A DNA stretch of 64,000 nucleotides from Dyadobacter chenwenxiniae (GCF_022869785.1 NZ_CP094997.1:2976001-3040000); one strand, 5' to 3'. Positions 17,810-26,067 are shown, counted from the stretch's first letter. Numbers and translations are program-made. Notes: a model not told the origin generated them from the letters alone.

Positions 17810-18058
17810 ATGGCACAAGTACTAAGACACAAGCTCAGATCGACAGAACAAGCGCCCGTATTCGGAGTGATTGAGCTCAGCGAAGGAGAAGGCTATTACC
17901 TCGCAGAATTCAACAGCCTGCCCTCAGTTCCTCACTTGCCACAAACTTATGAGTTCTTCGATGAGAATGAGGATATACCTATGCTGGAAGACAAGTACAA
18001 AATCGACCTCTCAGATTACGAGCTAGTTTACCACAATTATCAGAATAGCGACATCTGA
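17810..18058 (+). CDS. Hypothetical acidic protein, 82 aa
   Basis: Soluble, acidic, beta-rich start (APVFGVIELSEGEGYYLAEF) and an acidic end (FFDENEDIPMLEDKYKIDLSDYELV). No known domain. Its 3' end overlaps the convergent SRAP gene by 19 bp. Placement 17 bp after a membrane protein suggests co-expression. Not recognised. Confidence 0.5.
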   Translation: MAQVLRHKLRSTEQAPVFGVIELSEGEGYYLAEFNSLPSVPHLPQTYEFFDENEDIPMLEDKYKIDLSDYELVYHNYQNSDI

Positions 18059-18897
18059 GCCGGTTGAGCGCCTCCTGGATTGTTTAAGTCCGCAAGTTCT
18101 GGGTAGGTCACCTGGTAAGGATCTTCGCCAGTAAACTGAAATTTCTGATTGATTGAGAATGCTTCCATATGGTCCTCTGGAAATTGAAAGCTCGCTAACT
18201 CCGTTATCCTATCCTGTGGCAGATCCGTCATCATCCATTCCCATGCGAGCTGGTCAGGAAGGATGGTAGGCATTCGTTTTTTCGAATTGTGGATTTTTGC
18301 GGTCAAAGGGTTTGCATCAGTTGTTACCATCGCCAACGTATCGAACGATTCGCCGGTATCTTTATCAGTCCAGGTATTCCAGAGCCCGGCCATATAAAAA
18401 TACTCGCGACCTTTTACCTTGATCGCAAATGGATACTTATCAGGTGTTTTTAATAGCTCTCCAGTGCGCTTGTTAGTCCTGTAAATGTGATGCCATTCAT
18501 AATACTGATGCGAAATAATCAGGCAGCGGTTTTCGAGCGCAGAATCACGGAAAATTTTCGGCTTATTCGTCTTAGGATTGGTCCAGAACAATTCCTCTCC
18601 GCGGGCGTTCTCCGTGTCATAACCAGTTTGAAATGTGCCATCATCTTTTTTATAGCCATTTTCGAACCTCCTAACCTGTTCCAGATTTGCAATGCCTTTT
18701 GGAATGTAACCCCACCTCATAGTTGTCACATCAAAGTCAGTGTGCCCTGAGTTTGGTTTTAATACAACCATTTGAGGTGATTCGGGACCGAGAACGGTCG
18801 GCCGTTTTAATTCAGGCATATTTGCAATATATTTTTCCAGCTGCATAAGCTCGATATATTCAGCTTTCGTTACTTTCTGGCCGTTGTAATAACACAT
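18040..18897 (-). CDS. SOS response-associated peptidase (SRAP, YedK/HMCES family)
   Basis: 285 residues. Catalytic Cys2 directly after the initiator Met (MCYYNG), the glutamate block LIISHQYYEWHH and the histidine block KIHNSKKRMPTIL are all present, as are the family's R-rich TMRWGYIP and YFYMAGLWNTW segments. SRAP proteins form a protective thiazolidine crosslink with abasic sites in single-stranded DNA. Family members occur widely in mobile elements and may shield phage replication intermediates. Last gene of a leftward four-gene unit. Confidence 0.92.
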   Translation of the reverse strand: MCYYNGQKVTKAEYIELMQLEKYIANMPELKRPTVLGPESPQMVVLKPNSGHTDFDVTTMRWGYIPKGIANLEQVRRFENGYKKDDGTFQTGYDTENARGEELFWTNPKTNKPKIFRDSALENRCLIISHQYYEWHHIYRTNKRTGELLKTPDKYPFAIKVKGREYFYMAGLWNTWTDKDTGESFDTLAMVTTDANPLTAKIHNSKKRMPTILPDQLAWEWMMTDLPQDRITELASFQFPEDHMEAFSINQKFQFTGEDPYQVTYPELADLNNPGGAQPAQMSLF

Positions 18898-18898
18898 A

Positions 18899-19153
18899 CT
18901 ATTGCTGGTTTTGCTGCTGTTGAAAATACTTTACAATGAGCTTGCCTATCGGTAAAGCCTCAATCTGTCTGCCTTCCGGTATTGACATCCATACTTTATG
19001 CCCGCTTGCAACCACCGACCTGCTAAGAAAGAGCCTTGGCCTGCCATCAGGAAAAGTCACCTCGAAGACTTTACGGTCATTGCTTGTATGGATTTTAATG
19101 TCGAGCGTTAGCTCCCCCCAATCAATTTTGAAGTCGTCTGGAAGTATAAGCAT
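18899..19153 (-). CDS. Hypothetical protein, 84 aa
   Basis: Starts MLILPDDFKIDWGEL and ends in a glutamine-rich tail. The central part is a compact beta domain (KVFEVTFPDGRPRLFLSRS). One base separates its stop from the SRAP start, so the two are surely co-transcribed and perhaps translationally coupled. Small proteins of this sort often precede SRAP genes in Bacteroidota elements. Function unknown. Confidence 0.6.
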   Translation of the reverse strand: MLILPDDFKIDWGELTLDIKIHTSNDRKVFEVTFPDGRPRLFLSRSVVASGHKVWMSIPEGRQIEALPIGKLIVKYFQQQQNQQ

Positions 19154-19189
19154 ACCATATAAATTTTGTACCTAAAGTATAAATTTATT

Positions 19190-19705
19190 CTATCCGTCAA
19201 AGTTTTCAGGATCTTTGATTACTCGCAACCTCTCAATATTGGTTTCGTGGGAATATCCCTGATGAAAACATACGTTGAGTTTCGGTCGGCTCTCGTCCGG
19301 TTTGTAGGTCGTACATGTAATAATTTGGCCGCGCAGATACTTGCTCATGCCACTAACAACATACAAGCCCTGCGGCACACAAAATGGCGACTCATCAAAA
19401 TCTGGGACCTGATGTCGAATGTACCGCCTGGCGAGATCATCGTCCAATGGAATCTTAAAAAAGTCAAACGCGGCTTGAATAGTTGAAAATATATGGCTTC
19501 TGATTACGTCCAGCTTGATTTGTCGGTCATATTTTACTCCAATAGTAATTCTACGGATAGCCGTTGCGGTGGAATATGGACTCTCGTATTGGTGGACGTA
19601 AGCCGGACATTTCAGACAGTCAACAATCATTCCGTTTTCGAGAAATACCACGTCGTCAACCCGTATTTCGCTTTCTCCAAAATAGTTTCTTTCCCAATGT
19701 GACAT
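19190..19705 (-). CDS. Hypothetical protein, 171 aa
   Basis: Soluble alpha/beta protein with no motif I can name. Segments include HWERNYFGESEIRVDDVVFL at the N-terminus and FFKIPLDDDLARRYIRHQV in the middle; cysteines are scattered, not clustered. It lies 1 bp after a 62-residue gene and 36 bp before the 84-residue gene, in the SRAP operon, and may support the same DNA-protection or early lytic function. Confidence 0.55.
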   Translation of the reverse strand: MSHWERNYFGESEIRVDDVVFLENGMIVDCLKCPAYVHQYESPYSTATAIRRITIGVKYDRQIKLDVIRSHIFSTIQAAFDFFKIPLDDDLARRYIRHQVPDFDESPFCVPQGLYVVSGMSKYLRGQIITCTTYKPDESRPKLNVCFHQGYSHETNIERLRVIKDPENFDG

Positions 19706-19706
19706 A

Positions 19707-19895
19707 TCACCTCATCCATTTTATACATGTCTTGATTTCCCATTTATCAGTGTATTTGAACGTGACTGCGTAGTTTGCGCAATCCACATAACACAAATAA
19801 AACGTCCCCAAATGCCTACGGCTCTCAGGTTTCAGCTGATTTAGGTACGGCGTAGCTTCGGACAGGAAAAAGTCCCTTTTCTGAATATCAAGCAT
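19707..19895 (-). CDS. Hypothetical protein, 62 aa
   Basis: First gene of the leftward four-gene unit ending in SRAP. Mixed helix then two beta strands (HLGTFYLCYVDCANYAVTF). The spacing of 1 bp to the following gene supports it as real. Function unknown. A pair of direct repeats lies just upstream. Confidence 0.5.
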   Translation of the reverse strand: MLDIQKRDFFLSEATPYLNQLKPESRRHLGTFYLCYVDCANYAVTFKYTDKWEIKTCIKWMR

Positions 19896-19917
19896 GATTT
19901 TTAGTGTTGATGATGTT

Positions 19918-19949
19918 AATAGTATCGTGTATTTGACATCAATAGTATC
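19918..19949. promoter_or_regulatory. Paired 9-bp direct repeats upstream of the SRAP operon
   Basis: AATAGTATC at 19918-19926 and 19941-19949, 23 bp apart (about two helical turns), in the 22-54 bp upstream of the first leftward start codon. The spacing would place two proteins on the same DNA face; candidate operator. Confidence 0.35.
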
Positions 19950-20177
19950 AAATTAATGAACTCAAGTCAAGATCATCGGAGTATGAAAGATGCCAAAATG
20001 CCTTCCAGTTCTTGCAATCCATTGAAAATTTTTGAAAAATGGTTGAAGCTGAGAATGGCTGACGGGGTGAATGTGGCAACCCTTGTCTGACTTTCATTCG
20101 ATCAGATCAGCCAGCCGAGTCTGATACGTTAGGCTCGATTATTGAAGTGATCGACTTATAACCTAAAATCCGAATCT

Positions 20178-20567
20178 ATGCTAGACACATCAAATGCAAT
20201 CGTAGCTGAAATAGTTGATTTTGAGATCCACCGTAACAATGACGGAGACGTGTGGACAGTAGTAGGATCCGGAGCGCTATCAGCTTCAATGGAAATAAAA
20301 GTCAATGAAGATTACTATGTATTTGGTGGTCCATCCCTATTTAGCTCAATTCCCAATGAAGGTTCAGACTTCTTTGGCCACTTTGTCTTGCGTTGCATGG
20401 AAATCACGGGTGTGAAAACCACACGCGAAATGGAGGGTGAAATGATTAAAGCTATTATTAACAACGGAAAGGTGTATGCAATTTCATCGCTGAGCAATGA
20501 CAATTTCTTTTCCCCAACTGAGGAATTCGAATTGATAGAAAAAGGTGATGATGCTGATGATGAATAA
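20178..20567 (+). CDS. Hypothetical acidic protein, 129 aa
   Basis: Predominantly beta with an acidic tail (EKGDDADDE). The N-terminal half (IVDFEIHRNNDGDVWTVVG, then GGPSLFSSIPNEGSDFF) suggests a small beta barrel. No recognised family. Stands alone on the plus strand between two gaps, diverging from the SRAP operon. Possibly a cargo gene. Confidence 0.5.
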   Translation: MLDTSNAIVAEIVDFEIHRNNDGDVWTVVGSGALSASMEIKVNEDYYVFGGPSLFSSIPNEGSDFFGHFVLRCMEITGVKTTREMEGEMIKAIINNGKVYAISSLSNDNFFSPTEEFELIEKGDDADDE

Positions 20568-20749
20568 TTCTTGTTACAGCAACGCGGACTTCGGTATTGG
20601 CCTTCTTGACTTTTGCGCCTCTCGCTCCCTTTCCTGGGCATAGCCGTCAAGTCATAAGCGTGATTCTATTACCCTTAGTTGTCAGTGGGTTGATACCAAA
20701 GCAGATCACGGATAGGCGTTAAAGTAAGTCATAACTAATCACGGTTTTC

Positions 20750-20962
20750 ATGAGCGTCGAAGAATTAGAGGAATATTTCAAAGATCGGCAGCTGCCGGAA
20801 GGCCCTGTCAAATTAAACAAGTTTAGTACAATCGTAGACCCCCAAGCATTCGTAGAAGCCGAACTCTACATCCTAAGTTGCTACCCATCGGGAAATAAAT
20901 TGGTTGACTCTTGCCGCTTAAGGTTGGAAGAATTTAAACATTGGCTTGAGGTCAATCAGTAG
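20750..20962 (+). CDS. DUF6965-like small helical protein, 70 aa
   Basis: MSVEELEEYFKDRQLPEGPV followed by KLNKFSTIVDPQAFVEAEL matches my memory of the Bacteroidota family DUF6965 (LPxGPxxLxxxTxIxDPxxFVExHL). Wholly alpha-helical and cytoplasmic. Often found in mobile elements next to recombinase genes, as here just before an integrase remnant. Function unknown; family assignment is from recollection. Confidence 0.55.
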   Translation: MSVEELEEYFKDRQLPEGPVKLNKFSTIVDPQAFVEAELYILSCYPSGNKLVDSCRLRLEEFKHWLEVNQ

Positions 20963-21163
20963 ATCCAAATTGACCTTCCCTTATATCAGCTTCGTATCTC
21001 TAAAAAATATTCGCCATCCCCACTGGTTGCTTTTTACGAAATTAACTTTTGAATGTCCGTTAAACAACTGTGATTTTTGTAGGTGTTTGTCCAAGTTGCG
21101 AGAGTGGGTCGCGGCTTCACACATCCCGTTGATTTTTTACCTGAAAATAGGGATAAGACTAAC

Positions 21164-21395
21164 ATGTCGTTGATTGCAAAAGAACTTGGTATCGAATCCG
21201 ATGTTAGGATCTACGTAGTCCGACTCCTTCGCCACTACCGTACTGCGCTCAGAAGTTCCGCTACCGTTTATATCGCAATCATTAGGGCATTCCAGCCTGA
21301 GCACGACGCAGGACTATAAGGGTTCATTTGAAGAAGAGCAGACTCAAAAATACATGAATGCTTTGATTCCCCGGGAGGGCAAAGTTACTTCGTAA
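21164..21395 (+). pseudogene. C-terminal fossil of a second tyrosine integrase
   Basis: Aligns with the last 75 or so residues of the integrase at 13782-15155. The first 19 codons (SLIAKELGIESDV) are in one frame. A 2-bp deletion at the catalytic R-H-S triplet region then shifts frame, after which ATTVLRSEVPLPFISQSLGH and the Tyr-containing TQDYKG continue to a stop at 21393-21395. The copy has lost everything upstream. It marks an old integrase gene of a close relative and suggests that the prophage left arm was rebuilt by recombination. Confidence 0.85.
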
Positions 21396-21558
21396 AATCC
21401 ATATTATAAATCAACCGCAATGATTCGTTTCACTACGATTCCAAGGCCCCCGGGGAAAAGAAGAAATTTGTGAAAGCTGACGACGATTCAGAGAGTTTCG
21501 CAGAAAATCAGTATATGGTGATATATGCATGAGAAATCTTTAAATTGTGCAACATTTA

Positions 21559-22056
21559 ATGAAAATAAAAATGAAAATTGAACAAATCAATGCCAAAGTA
21601 CAAAGTTATCTTGCTGCAAAAGACCTGATTAAGAAAAAACAAGAAACGTGGCAAAACAAAATCAGAGACTTGATTTTCGATTTATTGAAAAATTTGTCAT
21701 TAAATAGTGATCTACCCGCGAGGGCAGAACTCAACGACGCTGTTGAAAATCACAATTCTGTAATTTTAGTATTAAATGATGAAGTAACTAATTTCAGAGA
21801 TCATTTCACAGGAAAGAGATTTATTAAAAAAGGTGGTAGCTTGATCTTTGCCCAGCTAAAAAATGGTAACATAATGACCGTAATTAAAAAGCCTGAATTG
21901 CCAGAGTTAGGCTCGGATTACGAGAATCTGATTATAGGAAAGGAATACCCACCAGAATCGCTAAATTCGAATGTTGTCCTTGATATTGTCGGGGATTTTA
22001 TTGATAAGATGATTGAATGGGAAAATAGCCAAGATAGAGGCCAGATAGGGTTTTAG
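21559..22056 (+). CDS. Unknown coiled-coil protein, first gene of a three-gene cargo cassette
   Basis: About 165 residues; starts at ATG 21559 or 21571 (a GTG at 21547 is also in frame). The N-terminal 70 residues are a lysine-rich coiled coil (IEQINAKVQSYLAAKDLIKK); the C-terminal part is a compact domain with KGGSLIFAQLKNGNIMTVIK and PELPELGSDYENLI. AT-rich relative to phage structural genes. The next genes are a small membrane protein and a large TPR protein, the arrangement of many multi-gene conflict systems. No family recognised. Confidence 0.55.
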   Translation: MKIKMKIEQINAKVQSYLAAKDLIKKKQETWQNKIRDLIFDLLKNLSLNSDLPARAELNDAVENHNSVILVLNDEVTNFRDHFTGKRFIKKGGSLIFAQLKNGNIMTVIKKPELPELGSDYENLIIGKEYPPESLNSNVVLDIVGDFIDKMIEWENSQDRGQIGF

Positions 22057-22147
22057 AACTATTTTCTCTTGAACCGCTATTTGTATATGCTCGTTTCGGA
22101 CCAACCAAACTTCACAAAGTGAATCATCAAGTAAAAATGTCAACCAT

Positions 22148-22396
22148 ATGGAAATGAAATATTACTTTATTGTGGCAGTAGTTATCATCTTGGCCATTGT
22201 CGCAATAGTTAACCTAAATTCAATAATTAGCTGGGGAAGCCTTTCTATCAAGTCTGATAATAGATATAGGAGAAATGAGGCACGTGTCCGAGGTGAAGGG
22301 AACAAGGTGCGGCAAGGCAATTCAAGCTCTCCAGACATGTCTAGCGAAAATAAATCAGATGTTGACGGTAAGAATAATGACTTAATCCAAGAATAA
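22148..22396 (+). CDS. Small membrane protein with a cytoplasmic GN-V-Q motif tail
   Basis: 82 residues: one membrane helix at about 5-27 (IVAVVIILAIVAIVNL), then a polar tail including VRGEGNKVRQGNSSS. That G-x-N-x-V-x-Q-G pattern resembles the short beta motifs found in adaptor regions of bacterial conflict systems, and the next protein has a related pattern at its N-terminus. It ends exactly one base before the TPR gene starts, so the two are co-translated. Could be a membrane anchor or a membrane-acting effector; this is inference. Confidence 0.55.
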   Translation: MEMKYYFIVAVVIILAIVAIVNLNSIISWGSLSIKSDNRYRRNEARVRGEGNKVRQGNSSSPDMSSENKSDVDGKNNDLIQE

Positions 22397-24367
22397 ATGT
22401 TTGATAAGCCCCAAATAAACAATCTATTCGTTGATGGATCGTATAATCTTATAATTCAAGATGCAAAAGGAACCGTAACCGTTCAACCTCTTTCGGATTT
22501 GGTGGATAAACTAACGGAGTCGCATACAAGGCGCATATCCGACTTAGAGATCGCAATCCATGACAAATCGACTATTAATGAATATAATCTGAAAGAGATA
22601 AACGATCTGCGGAAGCAACTAGAAAAAGAGATAGATGAAAAAGCCGCACTCACTATTAAGGTAGAAAATTTACTCAAAAGTTTAAGTAAACAGGATCTTT
22701 CTGAGGCGAGTGAAGCACACCAAGCATCAGTAAAGCATCTTATTCAAGGAAATATCGAAGGAGCCATTGCTGCTATCGAAGACTCTGCAATGGACGGCAT
22801 GATCGCAGATCTAGGTGAACGGGAAAACGAACTTGACGCCCAAAAGAAACAAGTTAGCGAAGCGTTGTTTTTTAAGTCCCAGCTGCTAGTAATAAATAAT
22901 GATTTTGACGGCGCCTTAGTGAACGCACTAAAAGCGGCCAAGCTCCGTCCCACTGTCAAAAATTTTCTAAATGCTAATAACTTATCCTATCTAGTTGAGG
23001 ATTTTAAAACTTGTCAGAACTTAATCGAAAAAGCATTAGAGGTTAGCGAGAATGACGGAGATTTAAGTCAAATTTTGTACGAAAAAAGTACGTTGTTGCT
23101 GCGTATGGGAAATTATGGCAGCGCAAAGATAGCACTGGAAAAAGCAATCGTGCTACATTCTGCAATGGCCCCTTCAAATCAAAGGTTAGACATTTTTAGC
23201 CAGCAGTACGCTGCGTTTGCTAAAATTGAGAGAGCCAATAACAACCAAGAAAAAGCCCTAGAATTTCTTCAACGAGCGCTTAATATCCAAAAAGACCTTG
23301 TTAAGCTAGACCCAGAGAAACATCGTCCAGGACTTGCAAGTGCATTGCAGACGATGGCGAAACACTATGTTGACAATAATCGTCCTGACCTTGCCGACCC
23401 TTTGTATAAGGAATCCCTAGCAATATTTCTCACACTGGCTTCTGAATCGAAAGTATTTTTGGTTAGTCTTGCCCACCTATATCACGAAATGGGAGTGACG
23501 TCTCGACACATGGGGTACTTTGAGGATGCGAAATCCTATTATAACACGGCAATCGACCTATCCCAAGATTCGAGTTTCCACACTTTATCTGCTAGATCCC
23601 TTTTAGGCAATATATGGAATAGCCTCGGAACACTTTATTTACACTGTAACCACCTAGAGTCTGCGGATGAGGCACTAAATAAAAGCCTGGAAATCAGACG
23701 AGAAAGGATGGCTGATAATCCTGAAGCTAACTGGGGCTCTCTCATTGAGTCACTCAATACAGTCTCCGTTATTCAAAAAGAAAGAGGCAAACTTGACTTA
23801 GCTGAAAAAAATTGGCTCGAAAGTTTGTCAATCATAGATCAGTACCAGGTAGAGGATAGCCCGCTTTCCAGCAATACTATTGCGAGAATTAAGCATAATT
23901 TGGCCGGCGTATATTTACAGTGGAAGAATTATCCAGAAGCAAAAAGGTGTATTATAGATAGTATAGATACTAGACGGAAACTAGCTTCAAAAACGCCAGT
24001 CGTGTTCGAACCTCTGTTAGCGAGGTCGCTTGCGACCTTGGGTGAAATCACTGAAGGATCTGGTGATAATGAGAATGCAAAATCCCACTACCTTGAAGCG
24101 TTGGCTTTACAGCGTAATTATGCTTCTAGTAATCGAGACGATTTAACACATTTTATTCACATGGCAATTCGCGTCGCGGAATTTTATCAACTCAAATTAA
24201 ACGACAAGCCAAGATCATTGGACCTGGTTGCAGAGGCAGTGACTTCGCTGAATACACCTAGTCTGGCAAGCGTCAAATTATCTGACATCGGCAAAGGGAG
24301 AGAGATTGTTGAGCGTTGGGATATTGAATGGTCAGATTTTCTAAATAGGCTTGGATTGCACTCTTGA
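22397..24367 (+). CDS. Large TPR protein with N-terminal beta motif and coiled coil
   Basis: 656 residues. Residues 1-32 hold NNLFVDGSYNLIIQDAKG, a short beta motif of the N-x-I-I-Q-D-x-x-G kind. Residues about 40-100 are coiled coil. From about 105 to 610 run at least ten TPR-like helical hairpins (for example GNYGSAKIALEKAI, NNQEKALEFLQRAL, ESADEALNKSLEIR, DLAEKNWLESLSI, ENAKSHYLEALAL). No nuclease, NTPase or protease motif is visible, so it looks like a sensor or scaffold. Directly abuts the small membrane protein gene. Candidate core of an undescribed cassette. Confidence 0.7.
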   Translation: MFDKPQINNLFVDGSYNLIIQDAKGTVTVQPLSDLVDKLTESHTRRISDLEIAIHDKSTINEYNLKEINDLRKQLEKEIDEKAALTIKVENLLKSLSKQDLSEASEAHQASVKHLIQGNIEGAIAAIEDSAMDGMIADLGERENELDAQKKQVSEALFFKSQLLVINNDFDGALVNALKAAKLRPTVKNFLNANNLSYLVEDFKTCQNLIEKALEVSENDGDLSQILYEKSTLLLRMGNYGSAKIALEKAIVLHSAMAPSNQRLDIFSQQYAAFAKIERANNNQEKALEFLQRALNIQKDLVKLDPEKHRPGLASALQTMAKHYVDNNRPDLADPLYKESLAIFLTLASESKVFLVSLAHLYHEMGVTSRHMGYFEDAKSYYNTAIDLSQDSSFHTLSARSLLGNIWNSLGTLYLHCNHLESADEALNKSLEIRRERMADNPEANWGSLIESLNTVSVIQKERGKLDLAEKNWLESLSIIDQYQVEDSPLSSNTIARIKHNLAGVYLQWKNYPEAKRCIIDSIDTRRKLASKTPVVFEPLLARSLATLGEITEGSGDNENAKSHYLEALALQRNYASSNRDDLTHFIHMAIRVAEFYQLKLNDKPRSLDLVAEAVTSLNTPSLASVKLSDIGKGREIVERWDIEWSDFLNRLGLHS

Positions 24368-24693
24368 TTTGTGCAAGCTATTCAGGACAGCTATTGTGGG
24401 ACACTAAATTTAGTTACTAGCATCGAATCGTTCACCACTGGAGTAAATACTTTGAAAGTCTCTTGCCTTTAATAGTTTCAAAATATAAATCAAAGTCAAA
24501 TGGCGACCGTTCAATCATAACGCATCAAAAAATACTGGCTTACAGAGATAATTACAAAATGGCACGACCTATATACGTTGCTCCGATTTAAAATGCAGAT
24601 GTAGAGATATTTACAATATATAAAACCCTAACGGTTTGATTTTATAAGTCTGATAATCAGCGAGATAAAATAGAAATATTAATTATTTGTGGA

Positions 24694-24723
24694 TTGATTT
24701 TTACGCTTGTAGTGTTACTTTTG
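24694..24723 (+). promoter_or_regulatory. Bacteroidota-type promoter for the DUF6169 pair
   Basis: TTG at 24694-24696, 19-bp spacer, TACTTTTG at 24716-24723: an exact TTG-N19-TAnnTTTG match. Predicted start of transcription near 24730, inside the following inverted repeat. Confidence 0.65.
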
Positions 24724-24727
24724 AAAA

Positions 24728-24751
24728 ATACTTCCTTTATGAAAGAAGTAT
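24728..24751. promoter_or_regulatory. Inverted-repeat operator candidate
   Basis: ATACTTC (24728-24734) and GAAGTAT (24745-24751) form perfect 7-bp arms with a 10-bp spacer, straddling the predicted transcript start. Position suits autoregulation by the downstream pair. Confidence 0.5.
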
Positions 24752-24797
24752 ACAACACACACTATTAGAGAAAATGAATTATTAAACTCTAATTGTG

Positions 24798-24974
24798 ATG
24801 AAAACAGCACATTCAACAAAAATACCAAGCACGGCGCCTGTCGGTGCGGTCAAAGTTGTTGCAAAAGGTTCGCTATTAAGCCGAATGCTTGAAACAAAGA
24901 AAGCTGTTAAAGCATATCTTAATGGTGAACTTACCCTTTCAGACCTAGAATCCAAAGGAATAGAGCTTGTCTGA
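24798..24974 (+). CDS. 58-residue partner of the DUF6169 gene, antitoxin-like
   Basis: Short gene starting ATG 24798: MKTAHSTKIPSTAP then a basic segment and two helices, LSRMLETKKAVKAYLNGE and TLSDLESKGIELV. Its stop overlaps the next gene's TTG start by 8 bp, so translation is coupled. It follows a good promoter and an inverted repeat. Size, basic N-terminus and coupling resemble an antitoxin, but no known antitoxin family is recognised. Confidence 0.65.
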   Translation: MKTAHSTKIPSTAPVGAVKVVAKGSLLSRMLETKKAVKAYLNGELTLSDLESKGIELV

Positions 24975-25482
24975 ACTTTACCAATACACCTTTGATCCTG
25001 CCCGAAAAACTTACAGTTTCATTACCAGAAGTGAAATAAAGGTAACTGTTGCAATTTCACGTGATCGCCGTTGGTTTTCCGACAATACCGAGATCAAGGA
25101 AGTATACAGTTTTGATATAGTTACCGATAAGCCCTCACTCTCGATAGATATTAAGATCCGGAATACTATTATTAAGATTTTATCTGATCGTCTAGCCGAT
25201 GTAAGCGCTGTTATCGTTTATTTCTGTGATCCTTTTGATGGTAAAGGAGCTAAACGAAGCCTAAAATTTGACAGGTGGTTCTCTTGCTTAGAAAACAAAT
25301 CAATTGAAAAGCACAATAGGCAGGTTTTTGCAATAGACGAAGAAATTGACGAAGAGGGCAATACAGAAAAAGTGGAAACACTACTGTATACATCAATGCT
25401 ACTTCATAACGAAAACCCACTGTATAAGACACTTATCCGCGTGTTTTATTCAGGAGATGACAATGTTACCGACAAACTTTGA
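24967..25482 (+). CDS. DUF6169-like protein
   Basis: 171 residues with a TTG start overlapping the preceding stop. The pattern of an N-terminal YQYTFDPARKTYSFITRS beta sheet, SIDIKIRNTIIKIL, then VIVYFCDPFDGKGAKRSLKF followed by a WF dipeptide, and the late HNENPLYKTLI block, fits the Bacteroidota family DUF6169 as I recall it. Function is unknown. The conserved CDxxDGKGxxRxxKF core could be catalytic. With the 58-residue upstream gene it forms a compact two-gene module having its own promoter, operator and terminator. Confidence 0.65.
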   Translation: MSELYQYTFDPARKTYSFITRSEIKVTVAISRDRRWFSDNTEIKEVYSFDIVTDKPSLSIDIKIRNTIIKILSDRLADVSAVIVYFCDPFDGKGAKRSLKFDRWFSCLENKSIEKHNRQVFAIDEEIDEEGNTEKVETLLYTSMLLHNENPLYKTLIRVFYSGDDNVTDKL

Positions 25483-25490
25483 AATAAATT

Positions 25491-25512
25491 AGGGGCCATA
25501 AGCCTCTTTTTT
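25491..25512 (+). terminator. Rho-independent terminator of the DUF6169 module
   Basis: AGGGGC (25491-25496) pairs with GCCTCT (25502-25507) with one wobble and a 5-base loop, followed by a T run. Confidence 0.75.
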
Positions 25513-25520
25513 ATGCACTA

Positions 25521-25543
25521 TTAACTAAACCGTTATTAGTTAA
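25521..25543. terminator. Inverted repeat between convergent units
   Basis: TTAACTAA (25521-25528) / TTAGTTAA (25536-25543), 7-base loop. Perfect 8-bp arms but AT-rich and without a strong T run on either strand. Possibly assists termination of the leftward late operon. Confidence 0.35.
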
Positions 25544-25575
25544 AAGCAATCAGCAATAGGAGTTAAAAAAACTTG

Positions 25576-26067
25576 TTATTCTCTCTGTGCTGTTTCGTCT
25601 AACTCTGATACTTCTGCAAACCCCTCGGTAATTAAGCCCTGTAAACACATGTTCGGGTTTATGTGGTGAGAATACCCGTAGTATTCTACCGTCACGGACT
25701 TTTCGAAGTTTTCTTTTTTTACCTCGTCAATACCGATCGGTATAGGCTTAAATTCAAAATCGGTTTCCTCTGCCCATATTTCTGCTTGCAGATCCATGAT
25801 CTCTTTTGATCGGCTGTCTGCCAGGTATATGGATGAAATCGCTTGCTGATCTGCACTGGGGTTATCTTTTACAACTTGCTGATACAATTCATTGCGCTTT
25901 GTATTGATGCCCCTCAGCGCTTCTCCCGCTTCTCTTTCTATGGTTTTCTTAGCCATCACACCCAACCTCGTAAGCCTGGTGTCTGTTGCGAAACTGAATG
26001 CGTTCTGAGCCACGAGCGCTTCGCACTCTGCTTTTAATGTCCTTAGTCTGTCCAGTTTAATTTTCAT
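25576..26067 (-). CDS. Hypothetical protein at the end of the late operon, 163 aa
   Basis: Charged helical N-terminal two thirds (KLDRLRTLKAECEALV and onward), then a small beta segment with VEYYGYSHHINPNM. Lies 20 bp after the giant tail protein gene and is the last leftward gene. This is the slot where many phages keep tail-fibre chaperones or tail accessory proteins; nothing in the sequence proves that. A lysis role is less likely, as no signal or membrane segment is present. Confidence 0.6.
   Translation of the reverse strand: MKIKLDRLRTLKAECEALVAQNAFSFATDTRLTRLGVMAKKTIEREAGEALRGINTKRNELYQQVVKDNPSADQQAISSIYLADSRSKEIMDLQAEIWAEETDFEFKPIPIGIDEVKKENFEKSVTVEYYGYSHHINPNMCLQGLITEGFAEVSELDETAQRE

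Larger units (their letters stand above)
24368..24797. other. AT-rich intergenic region, 430 bp
   Basis: No gene seen. Its right part carries the promoter and operator for the DUF6169 pair (24694-24751). The left part shows only weak AT-rich stretches and no terminator that I can support after the TPR gene. Confidence 0.5.

Noticed and set aside
20963..21163. Reading frames before the integrase fossil
   Set aside because: Short, out of frame with the fossil and without recognisable protein character; treated as remnant sequence.
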